Origin: DASYXZ01 sp035946625
Lineage (GTDB): Bacteria; Acidobacteriota; Terriglobia; UBA7540
Length of the DNA stretch: 64,000 bases
Assembly (NCBI GenBank): GCA_035946625.1
Contig: DASYZE010000069.1
Location: 22,186-86,185, forward strand
Direction: 5' to 3'
Under the pieces are notes generated by a model. It was not told the origin of the DNA. It was given only the letters and a program-made list of their open reading frames with translations, and did no database searches. Both the position numbers and the translations under genes were made by a program. Below are positions 41,242-50,221 of this stretch, in pieces (the first letter of the stretch is position 1; each line of letters begins with the position of its first letter).

Positions 41242-42600
41242 ATGGACACGTTTGAGCCGATTCACCTGCATCCAGAGGCCTCCAATAACTTCAACGAGAG
41301 AGCAGAGGCCCTTCTACCACTCCTTTCCGAAGTGCCTGTTCCGGGGCCAGAAGTTGGAGGCTTTAAACCACAGATCCACCCGCGCGCTAACTTAACAGGA
41401 GAGGACATTATCGGGGGAGTCAAAGTGGGGTTGATGGACTTTCGTGGAATGGAGTGTGGCAAGCTTTTCGAGCACGATGGAAAGACCTTCGGCCTTGTCG
41501 GCCGGGGATTCAAGGACCTTCAGACGCTAGCCGGCCGCATACAGGAGACGAAGTCCGTTCGTCCTTATATTAGTGTTCAGCGCATAACCGAATGCGGATT
41601 TGAGTGGTTGCGGAGACGGCACGGCAGAAATACCAGCGAGTCGTTCACTGAGTTCGTCCTTCGAGAAGCAAGCTCGCAGATTGGGGACAATGAAATTTGG
41701 CATCCGCTGTATCACGTTTTCATTCAATCTGATCTGGTGGTAGGCAAAGTCGTTTTCAAGACCTTAACGCCCGAGATGTTCGGCCGCTGGGACCACGTAC
41801 CGGGCGGAGTACCTCAAGAACAGCGGGCTGCCATCCAGGCAGGCATTAGCGCCAGGCGGTCAAAGCTGCAGGGGTGTGCGGCCGCAACGATAAAGCTGTG
41901 CGCGGAGCCATTGAGGGCGGAGGAACTCGCGAGCCAGGAAGCAGAACGGTCGATTGCCTGTCTGCGCTTCTTCCACCCCGCCAATTTAAGCCCGTACATC
42001 AGGTCTTTCTGCACGACCACCGGAAAGGAGAATCTTTCGATGACTTCGGCTCTCGTGGTTCGGGATGGACAAATTGTGGGATCGTCAGAGAAGTTAAATA
42101 GCAGGTCCGGGACGACATGGATGATCCCGGACGAGGAGATTCGGGTGGTCCGGGCAGCGGGCCTTGACTCGCTCAGTCGGATGCTATTGGGAGAAAAGAC
42201 GTCGCCATTTGAGCAAGAACTCCTGGACGCCATTCTAGTGTACTCGAGGAACTCATTGTTTGATGACCCCTTAAATAGGTTAATCTACATCCTATCTGCA
42301 CTCGAACCTCTTTTATTAAGAGACAAGAATGAGCCTATCCAAAAGAATCTTGCCGAGCGATTAGCATTCATTGTTGGCGTTACGATTGAAGAGAGAGAGA
42401 AGGTTCGGGATAACGCCACTCGAGTTTATGGGCTTCGCTCGGAATTCCTCCACCACGGGCGCGGTATTATTGAAATGGAAGAGCTAGAGATCTTCATGCG
42501 GCACGTCTGGAGGGCGTTTGACGCCCTTATCCACGACGTGGACAAATTTCCCACCAAGCAGTACCTCATTGAAGCGCTCGAGAGGCGAAAGATGGCATGA
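41242..42600 (+). CDS. HEPN-domain protein (Apea-like), candidate defence effector
   Basis: 452 residues. The N-terminal ~280 residues (PVPGPEVGGFKPQIHPRANL, LMDFRGMECGKLFEHDG) have no catalytic motif I recognise. The C-terminal ~130 residues are helical: LIYILSALEPLLLRDKNEPI, NLAERLAFIVG, then YGLRSEFLHHG, a HEPN R-x4-H RNase motif preceding the final helices. This matches the Apea-like HEPN group, some of which act in abortive infection; whether this one cleaves RNA is inferred from the motif. It begins 11 bp after the methyltransferase remnant. Confidence 0.65.
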   Translation: MDTFEPIHLHPEASNNFNERAEALLPLLSEVPVPGPEVGGFKPQIHPRANLTGEDIIGGVKVGLMDFRGMECGKLFEHDGKTFGLVGRGFKDLQTLAGRIQETKSVRPYISVQRITECGFEWLRRRHGRNTSESFTEFVLREASSQIGDNEIWHPLYHVFIQSDLVVGKVVFKTLTPEMFGRWDHVPGGVPQEQRAAIQAGISARRSKLQGCAAATIKLCAEPLRAEELASQEAERSIACLRFFHPANLSPYIRSFCTTTGKENLSMTSALVVRDGQIVGSSEKLNSRSGTTWMIPDEEIRVVRAAGLDSLSRMLLGEKTSPFEQELLDAILVYSRNSLFDDPLNRLIYILSALEPLLLRDKNEPIQKNLAERLAFIVGVTIEEREKVRDNATRVYGLRSEFLHHGRGIIEMEELEIFMRHVWRAFDALIHDVDKFPTKQYLIEALERRKMA

Positions 42601-42788
42601 GTCGTGCGACTGTTCGCTGTGCAGCAGGCAGCGCAGCCTTGTTCTTGAAGGCTACGGTTCGCCTTTGCGCAGATTGCAAGCGGGGCTCGCGGGGATTGGG
42701 AGGTGGCGCACACCATCGCTGGTCTGCGGCTGCTTCGAACACACCCGCAGACCAACGTCAACTTCGTCCAAGAGCGGAACGAGTGTTG

Positions 42789-42824
42789 TCATTCCCGTCC
42801 CGCAGGCGCGTGACGGGAATCCAG
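42789..42824. repeat. TCATTCCCG-type palindromic repeat
   Basis: ATTCCCGTC (42791-42799) pairs with GACGGGAAT (42812-42820), followed by CCAG. It belongs to the widespread TCATTCCCGC...GCGGGAATCCAG class; a second copy is at 51494-51521. Confidence 0.75.
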
Positions 42825-42847
42825 GCGAAGGCTGCGCTCCTTCCGAG

Positions 42848-44338
42848 TCAATTCGCCGGGACGGCGCGTTCGCGGGCCCACTGGCGGAGGGATTCCACTT
42901 TTTCCCGCATGGTGACCGACAAGGGAAAAGTTCCGGTCAGTTCTTTTACCACCAGGTCGGTGGAGAGCGCGCACTTTTGGGCGAAGGCGGAATAGAGGCT
43001 GCTGGTGACGGCCTGCTCGATTTCCGCGCCGCTAAAGCCATCGGAGGCGGCCGCGAGTTGGGTCAAATCAAATTTAGCAGTGTCCTGTTTATGGCGGCTC
43101 AGGTGGATGGCAAAAATGGTTTTGCGCTCTTCCAAGTTGGGCAGGTCGACGAAAAATATTTCGTCGAAGCGGCCTTTGCGCAACAGCTCAGGGGGAAGGG
43201 CGGAAATATCGTTGGAAGTTGCGGCAACAAACACCGGCGCTTTTTTCTCCTGCATCCAGTTCAGAAAAGTTCCGAAGATGCGCACCGAAAGCCCGCCATC
43301 CGATTCTGAGCGGAGGCCGGAGGCGGGAAACATTTTCTCCAATTCGTCAATCCAGAGCACGGAGGGCGCCACCACCTCCGCCACTTGCAGGGACTTGCGC
43401 AGATTCTTTTCCGACTCGCCGATAAATTTCTCAAACAAAGTGCTGGCGTCGAATTTGAGCAGCTGCAGATTCCATTCGCAAGCCACGGCTTTGGCGCACA
43501 GGCTTTTTCCGCAGCCTTGCACGCCCAGAATCAGAATACCTTTGGGCGGGTCGAGCCCGAACTGCTGGGCTTCCTTGGAGAAAGCGGCGCGCCGCATTTC
43601 CAACCAGCTTTTCAGGTGCGTGAGACCGCCCACGGAATTCATGCCGCCGTCCGGCTCCAGGAACTCGAGCACGCCCTGGTTCTTGATGAGTTTGCTTTTG
43701 TTTTGGCGGATGAGGTCAACGGTGCCGGAGTCCAACCGCGAATTTTCCAAAACCGATTCGGTTAATACCCGCCGTGCTTCCGCCTGCGTAAGCCCCAGGA
43801 GGGCGCGCGCCATCACCGGTATCTGTTCCTGATCGAATTGCCTCAGAACACGATACTGGTCGCACACTTCGTTGACGGTCACCTGCGCCTGCTGGGCCAG
43901 CTCGGATTCAGTGGGAAGTCCCAAAGTAAAGCGGGCCACTTCCCTTTCCAACTCCACAGGGATATTCACCACCGGCGCACTGATGAGGATGGCATGGCGG
44001 GCGCGCCTGAATTTTGCCGCCAGGTCGCGCAGCGTCCGCACGATTACGTCCTGCTCCAGATATTTGTGAAAATCCTTGAGCAGGAACATGCCCTCGCCTT
44101 CAATCCCACCGATCTGGGCGAGGACCTGGGCTGGCTCCTGAGTGTTGTAAATGGGCGCGCCCCCCGCGCGCGCCAGTCCCTGCGTGACCGTCCAAATATA
44201 AAGCGGCACATTCAGGTCGTCCGCCACCTGGCCGAGTATTTCCGCGGCCCGGCGCTCCTCCCACGTGTCGAGGTAGATGATGGGGAATTGGGAATTCACC
44301 AGCAGGGCGAGTTCTTGGCGCGGATCCGAAGGTGTCAT
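42848..44338 (-). CDS. Ycf46-like AAA ATPase
   Basis: 496 residues from ATG 44338, which overlaps the TfoX-like stop as ATGA. The N-terminal ~200 residues (LALLVNSQFPIIYLDTWEER, VPLYIWTVTQGLARAGG, LLKDFHKYLEQDVIVRTLRDL) match the P-loop-like N-domain of Ycf46. The AAA domain has Walker A GVQGCGKSLCAKAVACEWN, Walker B SVLWIDELEKMF, sensor ATSNDISALPPELLRKGRFDEIFFVDLP with arginine finger, and the C-terminal lid. No protease domain follows, unlike FtsH. Substrate unknown; cyanobacterial Ycf46 is linked to carbon-response but that need not apply here. Confidence 0.88.
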   Translation of the reverse strand: MTPSDPRQELALLVNSQFPIIYLDTWEERRAAEILGQVADDLNVPLYIWTVTQGLARAGGAPIYNTQEPAQVLAQIGGIEGEGMFLLKDFHKYLEQDVIVRTLRDLAAKFRRARHAILISAPVVNIPVELEREVARFTLGLPTESELAQQAQVTVNEVCDQYRVLRQFDQEQIPVMARALLGLTQAEARRVLTESVLENSRLDSGTVDLIRQNKSKLIKNQGVLEFLEPDGGMNSVGGLTHLKSWLEMRRAAFSKEAQQFGLDPPKGILILGVQGCGKSLCAKAVACEWNLQLLKFDASTLFEKFIGESEKNLRKSLQVAEVVAPSVLWIDELEKMFPASGLRSESDGGLSVRIFGTFLNWMQEKKAPVFVAATSNDISALPPELLRKGRFDEIFFVDLPNLEERKTIFAIHLSRHKQDTAKFDLTQLAAASDGFSGAEIEQAVTSSLYSAFAQKCALSTDLVVKELTGTFPLSVTMREKVESLRQWARERAVPAN

Positions 44339-44691
44339 CGTTTTTGGCCTGACTTTGCTTTCCTGCGTCCGGCGGATTTCGAAACCGCCGCGGCCGCCTT
44401 CGCCCATTGAACCAACTGGTCGCGGTCTTCCAGAATTTCCAGCGGAACTTCGTAATAGGCTTTCAAATCCAGCTCCGGATGGGGGCGGAATGACCTGCTC
44501 TCCCGCTCGAGGTAAGCCCACCGGGTTTTTTCGTCCGTCTTGAAATAAAGCCGCGACTTGGAAATGATGCCGAAAAAAGTCTCCCCGCAGTAAAGCCCGT
44601 GGGAGCCAAACATCCGTCGGACGCGCAGGTCGCGCATATGCTCCAATTGGTCCAGAACGAAATCTTTGAAGGTATCAGCGCGGGCCGGCAA
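44335..44691 (-). CDS. TfoX/Sxy N-terminal domain protein
   Basis: 118 residues, nearly all the TfoX_N domain: FKDFVLDQLEHMRDLRVRRMFGSHGLYCGETFFGIIS, LYFKTDEKTRWAYLERESR, YYEVPLEILEDRDQLVQWA, then a basic tail (SAGRRKAKSGQKR). TfoX regulates competence in gamma-proteobacteria; isolated N-domains elsewhere have no known role. Its stop overlaps the AAA ATPase start by 4 bp. Confidence 0.9.
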   Translation of the reverse strand: MPARADTFKDFVLDQLEHMRDLRVRRMFGSHGLYCGETFFGIISKSRLYFKTDEKTRWAYLERESRSFRPHPELDLKAYYEVPLEILEDRDQLVQWAKAAAAVSKSAGRRKAKSGQKR

Positions 44692-44773
44692 CTTTCACCT
44701 CCGCTTGGGGTGATGTATTGGCTGAGTGACATCGCACCATTTGAAAGTAACAAAATATAGGGTCGCCAATTCA

Positions 44774-44829
44774 TTGTAGCGGCGCTCTCGGAGCGCCGAA
44801 AACCCGGCGGTCAGAGACCGCCGCTACAA
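44774..44829. repeat. TTGTAGCGG double-hairpin element supplying the kdsA stop
   Basis: Inverted ends TTGTAGCGGCG and its complement ending at 44829. Two hairpins with stems CGGCGCTC/GAGCGCCG and CGGCGGTC/GACCGCCG, the same two stems as in the MITE at 55925. The kdsA stop codon (44824-44826) is the element's own TAG. Confidence 0.8.
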
Positions 44830-45663
44830 AGCGCGCACGAACTTCCCCAGATCGCGCAGTTGGCGCGCCAGGGACGGAAAACGTTTTAAGTCCAAAGCGT
44901 TGGCGCCGTCGGAAAGCGCACGCGCGGGATGGTCGTGAACTTCCATAAAAACTCCATCCGCGCCCGCCGCCACACCGGCGCGAGCCAGCGTTTGAATGAA
45001 TTGCGGCTGCCCGCCGCTGCGCTGCCCTTCCCCACCCGGCAATTGCAGGGCGTGGGTTACGTCCAGGATTACCGGATATCCAAACTCTTTCATCACGGCG
45101 AGGGCGCGCATGTCTACCACCAGATTGTGGTAGCCGAAGGTTGTTCCACGCTCGGTCATCATGATGCGGTGATTTCCCGTGCTTGAAACTTTTTTGATCG
45201 CCTGGCCCATTTCCCATGGCGAAAGAAACTGTCCCTTCTTGATGTTGACCACAGCGCCGGACCGCCCCGCCTCCACCAGCAAGTCGGTTTGCCGCGAGAG
45301 AAAGGCGGGCACTTGAATGACGTCGCAAACTTCCGCCGCCGGGCCCACCTGGCGCACGTCATGAACGTCAGTGAGGATGGGCATGCCGAGTTTCTTTTTG
45401 ATGCCCGCCAGAATTTCGAGGCCGCGCGCGAGGCCAGGCCCACGGTAGGAATCAATCGAAGTGCGGTTGGCCTTGTCAAACGAGGCCTTGAAGATGAAGG
45501 GCACGCCCAGCGCCCGAGCCGAGGCACAAAGAGTTTCCGCCATTTTCATGGCGTGGCGTTCGCTTTCGATAACGCAGGGACCGGCGATGAAGAAAAGGGG
45601 CTTGGTGCCGCCGAGGGTTAGTTTGCCGATTTGGATGGGGTGGGGCATAGAAAGGAATGTCAA
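44824..45663 (-). CDS. kdsA: 3-deoxy-8-phosphooctulonate (KDO 8-P) synthase
   Basis: 279 residues. FFIAGPCVIESERHAM, FIFKASFDKANRTSIDSYRGPG, GMPILTDVHDVRQVG, VIQVPAFLSRQTDLLVEAG, NIKKGQFLSPWEM, MMTERGTTFGYHNLVVDMRA, FPVILDVTHALQLPG-type strand, then GADGVFMEVHDHPARALSDG: all landmarks of KdsA, which joins PEP and arabinose 5-phosphate. The stop codon is formed by a hairpin element. ATG 45645 (MPHPIQIG) is an alternative start. With kdsC/kdsD at 35-37 kb it completes Kdo synthesis; CMP-Kdo synthetase is not in the window. Confidence 0.96.
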   Translation of the reverse strand: MTFLSMPHPIQIGKLTLGGTKPLFFIAGPCVIESERHAMKMAETLCASARALGVPFIFKASFDKANRTSIDSYRGPGLARGLEILAGIKKKLGMPILTDVHDVRQVGPAAEVCDVIQVPAFLSRQTDLLVEAGRSGAVVNIKKGQFLSPWEMGQAIKKVSSTGNHRIMMTERGTTFGYHNLVVDMRALAVMKEFGYPVILDVTHALQLPGGEGQRSGGQPQFIQTLARAGVAAGADGVFMEVHDHPARALSDGANALDLKRFPSLARQLRDLGKFVRAL

Positions 45664-45695
45664 ATGGCAAATGGCAAATGGGAAATGGGAAATGG
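45661..45695. repeat. Heptad array, left flank of the four-helix-bundle gene
   Basis: CAAATGG x3, GAAATGG x2, period 7. It is the inverted partner of the array at 46116-46150. Confidence 0.85.
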
Positions 45696-45751
45696 TCGGT
45701 CGGGTAACTCAAAATGGTGATTGAAACAATTGCCACAAGTAATTGGAAACA

Positions 45752-46126
45752 TCATTTCGTCTTTCCCTTCGCTGTTGCGACAGATTTCGAAAGCATGGCG
45801 CGCAACTGATTTGATTCGTCCAATAGGTCGCCGAGGCGCTCCGCCGGCAATGTCCCGGATTTTCTCAACAATCGCAACCAATAATTTGATTCACGCAGCT
45901 CTTTCACCGCGATCTGAAGTTTATGAACAAAATCCGCGTGGGATTCACCGCCTTGCGCTTCTTCGTAATGAGCCCCGACCGAGATTCCTGAGCGCAAAAG
46001 TTGATCTCCAATTCGCCTGCCGACCAGCGTTTGCGGCAAAGACTCTACGACCTTGATGATTCGTGCTCCATATTCCAAAAGACGCTCGGCAACATCCTGG
46101 GGATTGTTGGTCTTCCCATTTGCCAT
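45752..46126 (-). CDS. Four-helix-bundle protein (23S rRNA intervening-sequence type)
   Basis: 124 residues of the TIGR02436/IVS-type four-helix bundle: DVAERLLEYGARIIKVVESL, PQTLVGRRIGDQLLRSGISVGAHYEEA, ESHADFVHKLQIAVKELRES, YWLRLLRKSGTL...LLDESNQLRAMLSKSV. The LLRSGxSxGA signature is diagnostic. Relatives are found inside 23S rRNA insertions and as Avd accessory proteins of diversity-generating retroelements; neither an rRNA nor a reverse transcriptase is here. The start codon and MANGK are encoded by one of two inverted heptad arrays that bracket the gene. Confidence 0.9.
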   Translation of the reverse strand: MANGKTNNPQDVAERLLEYGARIIKVVESLPQTLVGRRIGDQLLRSGISVGAHYEEAQGGESHADFVHKLQIAVKELRESNYWLRLLRKSGTLPAERLGDLLDESNQLRAMLSKSVATAKGKTK

Positions 46127-46150
46127 TTAACATTTCCCATTTCCCATTTG
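46116..46150. repeat. Heptad array, right flank and start codon of the four-helix-bundle gene
   Basis: CCATTTG, CCATTTA, ACATTTC, CCATTTC, CCATTTG: five units of period 7, complementary to NAAATGG of the left flank. The gene's ATG is at 46124-46126 inside the array. Confidence 0.85.
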
Positions 46151-46167
46151 AAATTCTTTACGATGCG

Positions 46168-47838
46168 TCATCCCTTCACCGCCAACTTGGCGGGCTCAGT
46201 TGATCCGCTCTCCGTCGCCGTGGATTTTACTGACCTATACTTCTTCTTAAATTCGCACGCGGCTCCGATGAAAGACTTGAAAAGCGGATGGGGCGCGAGC
46301 GGGCGCGATTTGAACTCGGGATGGAACTGGCATCCAAGGAACCATGGGTGGTCGCGGATTTCCACGATCTCCACATAGGTTTCGTCCGGCGTCGCGCCCG
46401 TAATTTCAAGTCCGTTGGCCACCAGCATTTCTTCGTACTCGCGATTGAATTCATAGCGGTGGCGGTGGCGTTCCGAGATTTCGAGCTGACCGTAAGCCTG
46501 ATGGGCAAAGGAACCCGGCTTGAGCCGCGCCGTCCACGCCCCCAGGCGCATGGTGCCGCCCAGATCATCAATGCCGCGCAATTCGCGAAGCTTGTAGATC
46601 ACGCGGTGGGCGGTGGCGGGATCAAACTCCGAGCTGTCCGCGCCTTCCAGGCCGGCCACGTTGCGGGCGTACTCGATCACGGCGCATTGCATGCCGAGAC
46701 AGATCCCAAAATAAGGCACTTTGCGGGTGCGGGCATATTCGATGGCGCGCAGCATCCCCGGGATTCCGCGCTTGCCGAAGCCGCCCGGCACCAGGATAGC
46801 GTCAAAATTCTTAAGCTGATCGTGATAACCTTCGACCTCCAGCCCTTCGGCTTCCACCCACACCAGATTCACTTTCACGTTGTTGGCGATGCCACCGTGG
46901 TAGAGGGCCTCGCTCAGGCTCTTGTAAGAGTCCTGATACTCCACATACTTCCCCACCATCCCGATATTCACTTCGCCGGCGAGGTGGTGCAGCCGCTCCA
47001 CCAAATCGGTCCACGCCGCCAGGTTTCGCTCCGCGGTCTCGAGTTTCAGGCAGCGCAGGATCTGCGTGTCCAAACCTTCGCCGGCGAGGACGAGCGGAAC
47101 CTCGTAAATATTTTCCACGTCTTTGGCGGTAATCACCGCTTCTTCCGACACGCTGCAAAAGAGCGCAATCTTCGCTTTCAGCTCGGCGGACAAATAACGG
47201 TCGGTGCGGCAAAGCAAAATGTCGGGCTGGATACCGATCTCGCGCAATTCCTTCACCGAGTGCTGGGTGGGTTTGGTCTTGAGCTCGCCGGAAGCGCCGA
47301 TGAAGGGGACCAGGGTCAGGTGGACAAAGACCACATTTTCGCGGCCTTGCTCCTGGCGCATTTGCCGGATGGCTTCCAGGAAGGGGAGGGATTCGATGTC
47401 GCCCACCGTCCCGCCCACTTCCACAATGGCCACGTCCACCTCGGCGGAGATTTTTCGAATGGCAGACTTGATTTCATTGGTCACGTGCGGAATCACCTGC
47501 ACGGTCTTGCCCAGATAATCGCCCCGGCGCTCTTTGGTGATGATGGTTTCGTAGATGCGCCCGGCGGTGCAATTGTTGTCGCGCAGCATGTGGGCGTGGG
47601 TAAAGCGTTCGTAGTGGCCGAGGTCGAGATCGGTTTCCGCGCCGTCGTCGGTGACGTAAACTTCGCCGTGCTGGAACGGGCTCATGGTGCCCGGATCGAC
47701 GTTGAGGTAGGGATCGAACTTGAGCAGGGACACGCGCAGCCCTCTCGCCTCCAGCAGGCAGCCAATGCACGCCGAAGCCAGACCCTTCCCGAGCGAACTC
47801 ACCACGCCCCCGGTTACAAAAATATATTTTGCCCCCAT
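46168..47838 (-). CDS. pyrG: CTP synthase
   Basis: 556 residues from ATG 47838 with CAGGAGG 4 nt upstream. Synthetase domain: KYIFVTGGVVSSLGKGLASA (P-loop), LKFDPYLNVDPGTMSPFQHGEVYVTDDGAETDLDLGHYERF, EVGGTVGDIESLPF. Glutaminase domain: GGFGKRGIPGMLRAIEYAR, PYFGICLGMQCAVIEYARN with the catalytic Cys, and a late GCQFHPEFKSRP with the catalytic His. Converts UTP to CTP with glutamine; CTP is also the activating nucleotide for Kdo. It lies upstream of kdsA on the same strand, a common pyrG-kdsA association, here split by the four-helix-bundle insertion. Confidence 0.97.
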   Translation of the reverse strand: MGAKYIFVTGGVVSSLGKGLASACIGCLLEARGLRVSLLKFDPYLNVDPGTMSPFQHGEVYVTDDGAETDLDLGHYERFTHAHMLRDNNCTAGRIYETIITKERRGDYLGKTVQVIPHVTNEIKSAIRKISAEVDVAIVEVGGTVGDIESLPFLEAIRQMRQEQGRENVVFVHLTLVPFIGASGELKTKPTQHSVKELREIGIQPDILLCRTDRYLSAELKAKIALFCSVSEEAVITAKDVENIYEVPLVLAGEGLDTQILRCLKLETAERNLAAWTDLVERLHHLAGEVNIGMVGKYVEYQDSYKSLSEALYHGGIANNVKVNLVWVEAEGLEVEGYHDQLKNFDAILVPGGFGKRGIPGMLRAIEYARTRKVPYFGICLGMQCAVIEYARNVAGLEGADSSEFDPATAHRVIYKLRELRGIDDLGGTMRLGAWTARLKPGSFAHQAYGQLEISERHRHRYEFNREYEEMLVANGLEITGATPDETYVEIVEIRDHPWFLGCQFHPEFKSRPLAPHPLFKSFIGAACEFKKKYRSVKSTATESGSTEPAKLAVKG

Positions 47839-48177
47839 ACGCCTCCTGTGATTCAGTAGTCGGGTTGGAAAATCAGCCGCAATGGATTGAACTGGGTGCG
47901 TTTCCCGTGGACCGGAAATCGCGCTATTATGTTTGCTGGTACCGAAGGAATTTAAAGCAAGGAAGATTCGGTACGGGCGATTATCATTCCGCCGCCAGGA
48001 GCTTGTCAACCGAAATTATTTGGCGGTGGCGCGCCCAGGGATTGGTTATGAAAGGCAAGGATTAACTTGACTTGAGAAACGTGGTAGGATTGTTTTGTCC
48101 GGGCGTAGCAACCAGAGTTGAGAGCGAGATTCGGTGAGCCAGCTTCACCCATCCGCGTTTCGATCAGAGCGACTCCG

Positions 48178-49194
48178 ATGACAAGCGAGAGCCGGCGAAC
48201 CGTGGTTCGGCTTGTAGGTGCAACGGTTGTCCTCGCGGGCATTTGGCCCGCGTTGTCGCTCCGCGTTCCGGCCGACGAAAAGTCGGTTCAGCCTCCCACC
48301 GCCGCCAAAACCGGCACGCAGATCAACGTTCGCAGGCTTCCCATTCACGCGGCCCCCATTCAGATCGACGTGAATATGGTGATTGTGAACGTGACGGTTA
48401 CCGACCCCTATGACCGCATCGTGACCGGCCTCGACCAGTCGAACTTCCAGGTCTACGACGATAAAGTGGAACAGAAAATCGCGGCCTTCTCCACCGAGGA
48501 CGCCCCAATTTCGGTGGGACTGATTTTCGATTCCAGCGGGTCCATGTCCGATAAAATACAGAAATCCAAAGAGGCAGCCTTACAGTTCTTTAAAACATCC
48601 AACCCTCAAGATGAGTTTATGCTCATCGACTTTAACGAGAGGCCGAACCTGTTGGCGAGTTTTACCTCGAAGTTCGAAAATATCGAAGACCGTTTGTTGT
48701 TCCTGAAGTCGGGCGGCAAAACATCATTATTGGACGCCATTTATCTCGGCATCAACGAAATGAGGAAGGCCACCACGAACCGGAAAGCCCTGCTGCTAAT
48801 TTCCGACGGTGGCGACAATCATAGCCGGTACACGGAAAGGGACATCAAGCGGGCCATGAAAGAATCGGACGTTCAGCTTTACTCGGTGGGCATTTTTGAG
48901 TCGATTGCCGGCCGCGGACGCACGCCCGAAGAGGCCGGGGGGCCGGGGTTGTTGGCTGAGCTTTCCGAGGTTTCCGGCGGCCGGATGTTCAGCGTGGAAA
49001 ACGCGGACGAGCTTCCGGACATCGCGGAAAAAATATCCATTGAGTTGCGCAACCAGTACGTCATCGGGTACAAACCCTCGAACCTCGTTCGTGACGGCCG
49101 ATGGCGCCGCATCAAGGTCAAGCTGAATCCGCCCCGAGGTTTGCCGCCCCTGCAGGTTTACGCCAGAACGGGATACTATGCTCCGACCCAATAA
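48178..49194 (+). CDS. Secreted von Willebrand A protein 1
   Basis: 338 residues from ATG 48178, chosen because it opens a signal peptide (VVRLVGATVVLAGIWPALSL); a TTG at 48118 is an upstream alternative. An N-terminal beta domain (VNMVIVNVTVTDPYDRIVTGLDQSNFQVYDDKVEQKI) precedes the VWA domain with MIDAS motif FDSSGSMS and later LLISDGGDN. It belongs to the acidobacterial VWFA-related group: exported proteins with an Ig-like N-domain and an ending in TGYYAP. Ligand unknown. It overlaps the second VWA gene by 17 bp. Confidence 0.85.
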   Translation: MTSESRRTVVRLVGATVVLAGIWPALSLRVPADEKSVQPPTAAKTGTQINVRRLPIHAAPIQIDVNMVIVNVTVTDPYDRIVTGLDQSNFQVYDDKVEQKIAAFSTEDAPISVGLIFDSSGSMSDKIQKSKEAALQFFKTSNPQDEFMLIDFNERPNLLASFTSKFENIEDRLLFLKSGGKTSLLDAIYLGINEMRKATTNRKALLLISDGGDNHSRYTERDIKRAMKESDVQLYSVGIFESIAGRGRTPEEAGGPGLLAELSEVSGGRMFSVENADELPDIAEKISIELRNQYVIGYKPSNLVRDGRWRRIKVKLNPPRGLPPLQVYARTGYYAPTQ

Positions 49195-50221
49195 TCAAAA
49201 CTTCCGCTCCTTATTCCGGTGGATGGGGCGCACGATGGTGGGCCTCAGCCTGCCCGCCCTGCTCGCCGCGCAAACTTCACCGCAACCTACCAACTCCGTA
49301 ACACCCACGGCAGAGAAAAAATCGGGCGAGTATAAAATCGGTGTGGACGTAAACCTGGTGGTCCTGCCGGTGAGCGTGGTGGATAAGAAGGGCCGTCGTG
49401 TGGAAAACCTTCAGAAGGATAATTTCAAGGTCTATGAGGACGGCGCGCCCCAGCAACTGACTGTCTTTTCCCACGCCGATATTCCGGTGACGATGGGGAT
49501 CGTGATTGACGATAGCGGCAGCATGCGGCCCAAGCGCGCGGCGGTTAACGCGGCGGCCCTGACCTTTGCCAAAACCTCGAATCCGCAAGATCAGGTTTTT
49601 GTAGTGAACTTCAACGACGTCTATTACCTCGATACGCCGGGGGATTTCGCCTCCAACATTGAAGACCTGAATTCGGCATTGAATAAGATCGATTCGAGGG
49701 GCGGCACCGCGCTGCGCGACGCGGTCTACGCCTCGCTGGACCACATGAAGCTGGGGAATCGCGACAAGAAAGTCCTGCTGGTGATCACAGATGGGGAGGA
49801 CAACGCCAGCCGATATACGATGGAAGAACTCCTGGCTCACGCCCAGAAGGCAGGCGCCCTGATCTACACGATTGGGTTGCTGGGCGACGACGAACAAGGC
49901 CACTTTTTCAAAATGCACGGCGGCGAATCGCGCCGCGCCGCCAAGGCCCTGGACGCGCTCGCCAAGGCCACGGGGGGCGAGGCCTTCTTTCCCAAGTCCC
50001 TCGAGGAAGTGGAATCCACCTGCGTGGATATCGCGCACAGTATCCGCAACCAGTACACCCTGGCGTACTATCCCAGCAACTCCAAACGCGATGGAACTTT
50101 TCGCACGGTGCGGGTGGACGCCACCGCTCCCAACAAACACGAAAAACTGGTGGTGCGAACGCGCGCCGGCTATTACGCCCCCAAAAACGACCACCCGGCT
50201 ACGCCCTCTTCCGGCCAGTAA
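49178..50221 (+). CDS. Secreted von Willebrand A protein 2
   Basis: 347 residues, a paralogue of the preceding protein with the same order: signal segment (MVGLSLPALLAAQ), beta domain (VNLVVLPVSVVDKKGRRVENLQKDNFKVYEDGAPQQL), MIDAS IDDSGSMR, VLLVITDGEDNASRY and a closing RTRAGYYAPK. The tandem, overlapping arrangement suggests duplication and coupled translation, perhaps of two subunits. Confidence 0.88.
   Translation: MLRPNNQNFRSLFRWMGRTMVGLSLPALLAAQTSPQPTNSVTPTAEKKSGEYKIGVDVNLVVLPVSVVDKKGRRVENLQKDNFKVYEDGAPQQLTVFSHADIPVTMGIVIDDSGSMRPKRAAVNAAALTFAKTSNPQDQVFVVNFNDVYYLDTPGDFASNIEDLNSALNKIDSRGGTALRDAVYASLDHMKLGNRDKKVLLVITDGEDNASRYTMEELLAHAQKAGALIYTIGLLGDDEQGHFFKMHGGESRRAAKALDALAKATGGEAFFPKSLEEVESTCVDIAHSIRNQYTLAYYPSNSKRDGTFRTVRVDATAPNKHEKLVVRTRAGYYAPKNDHPATPSSGQ

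Noticed and set aside
46288..47859. 523-codon ORF antisense to pyrG
   Set aside because: The sense strand encodes CTP synthase with all motifs; the antisense product has no recognisable domain.
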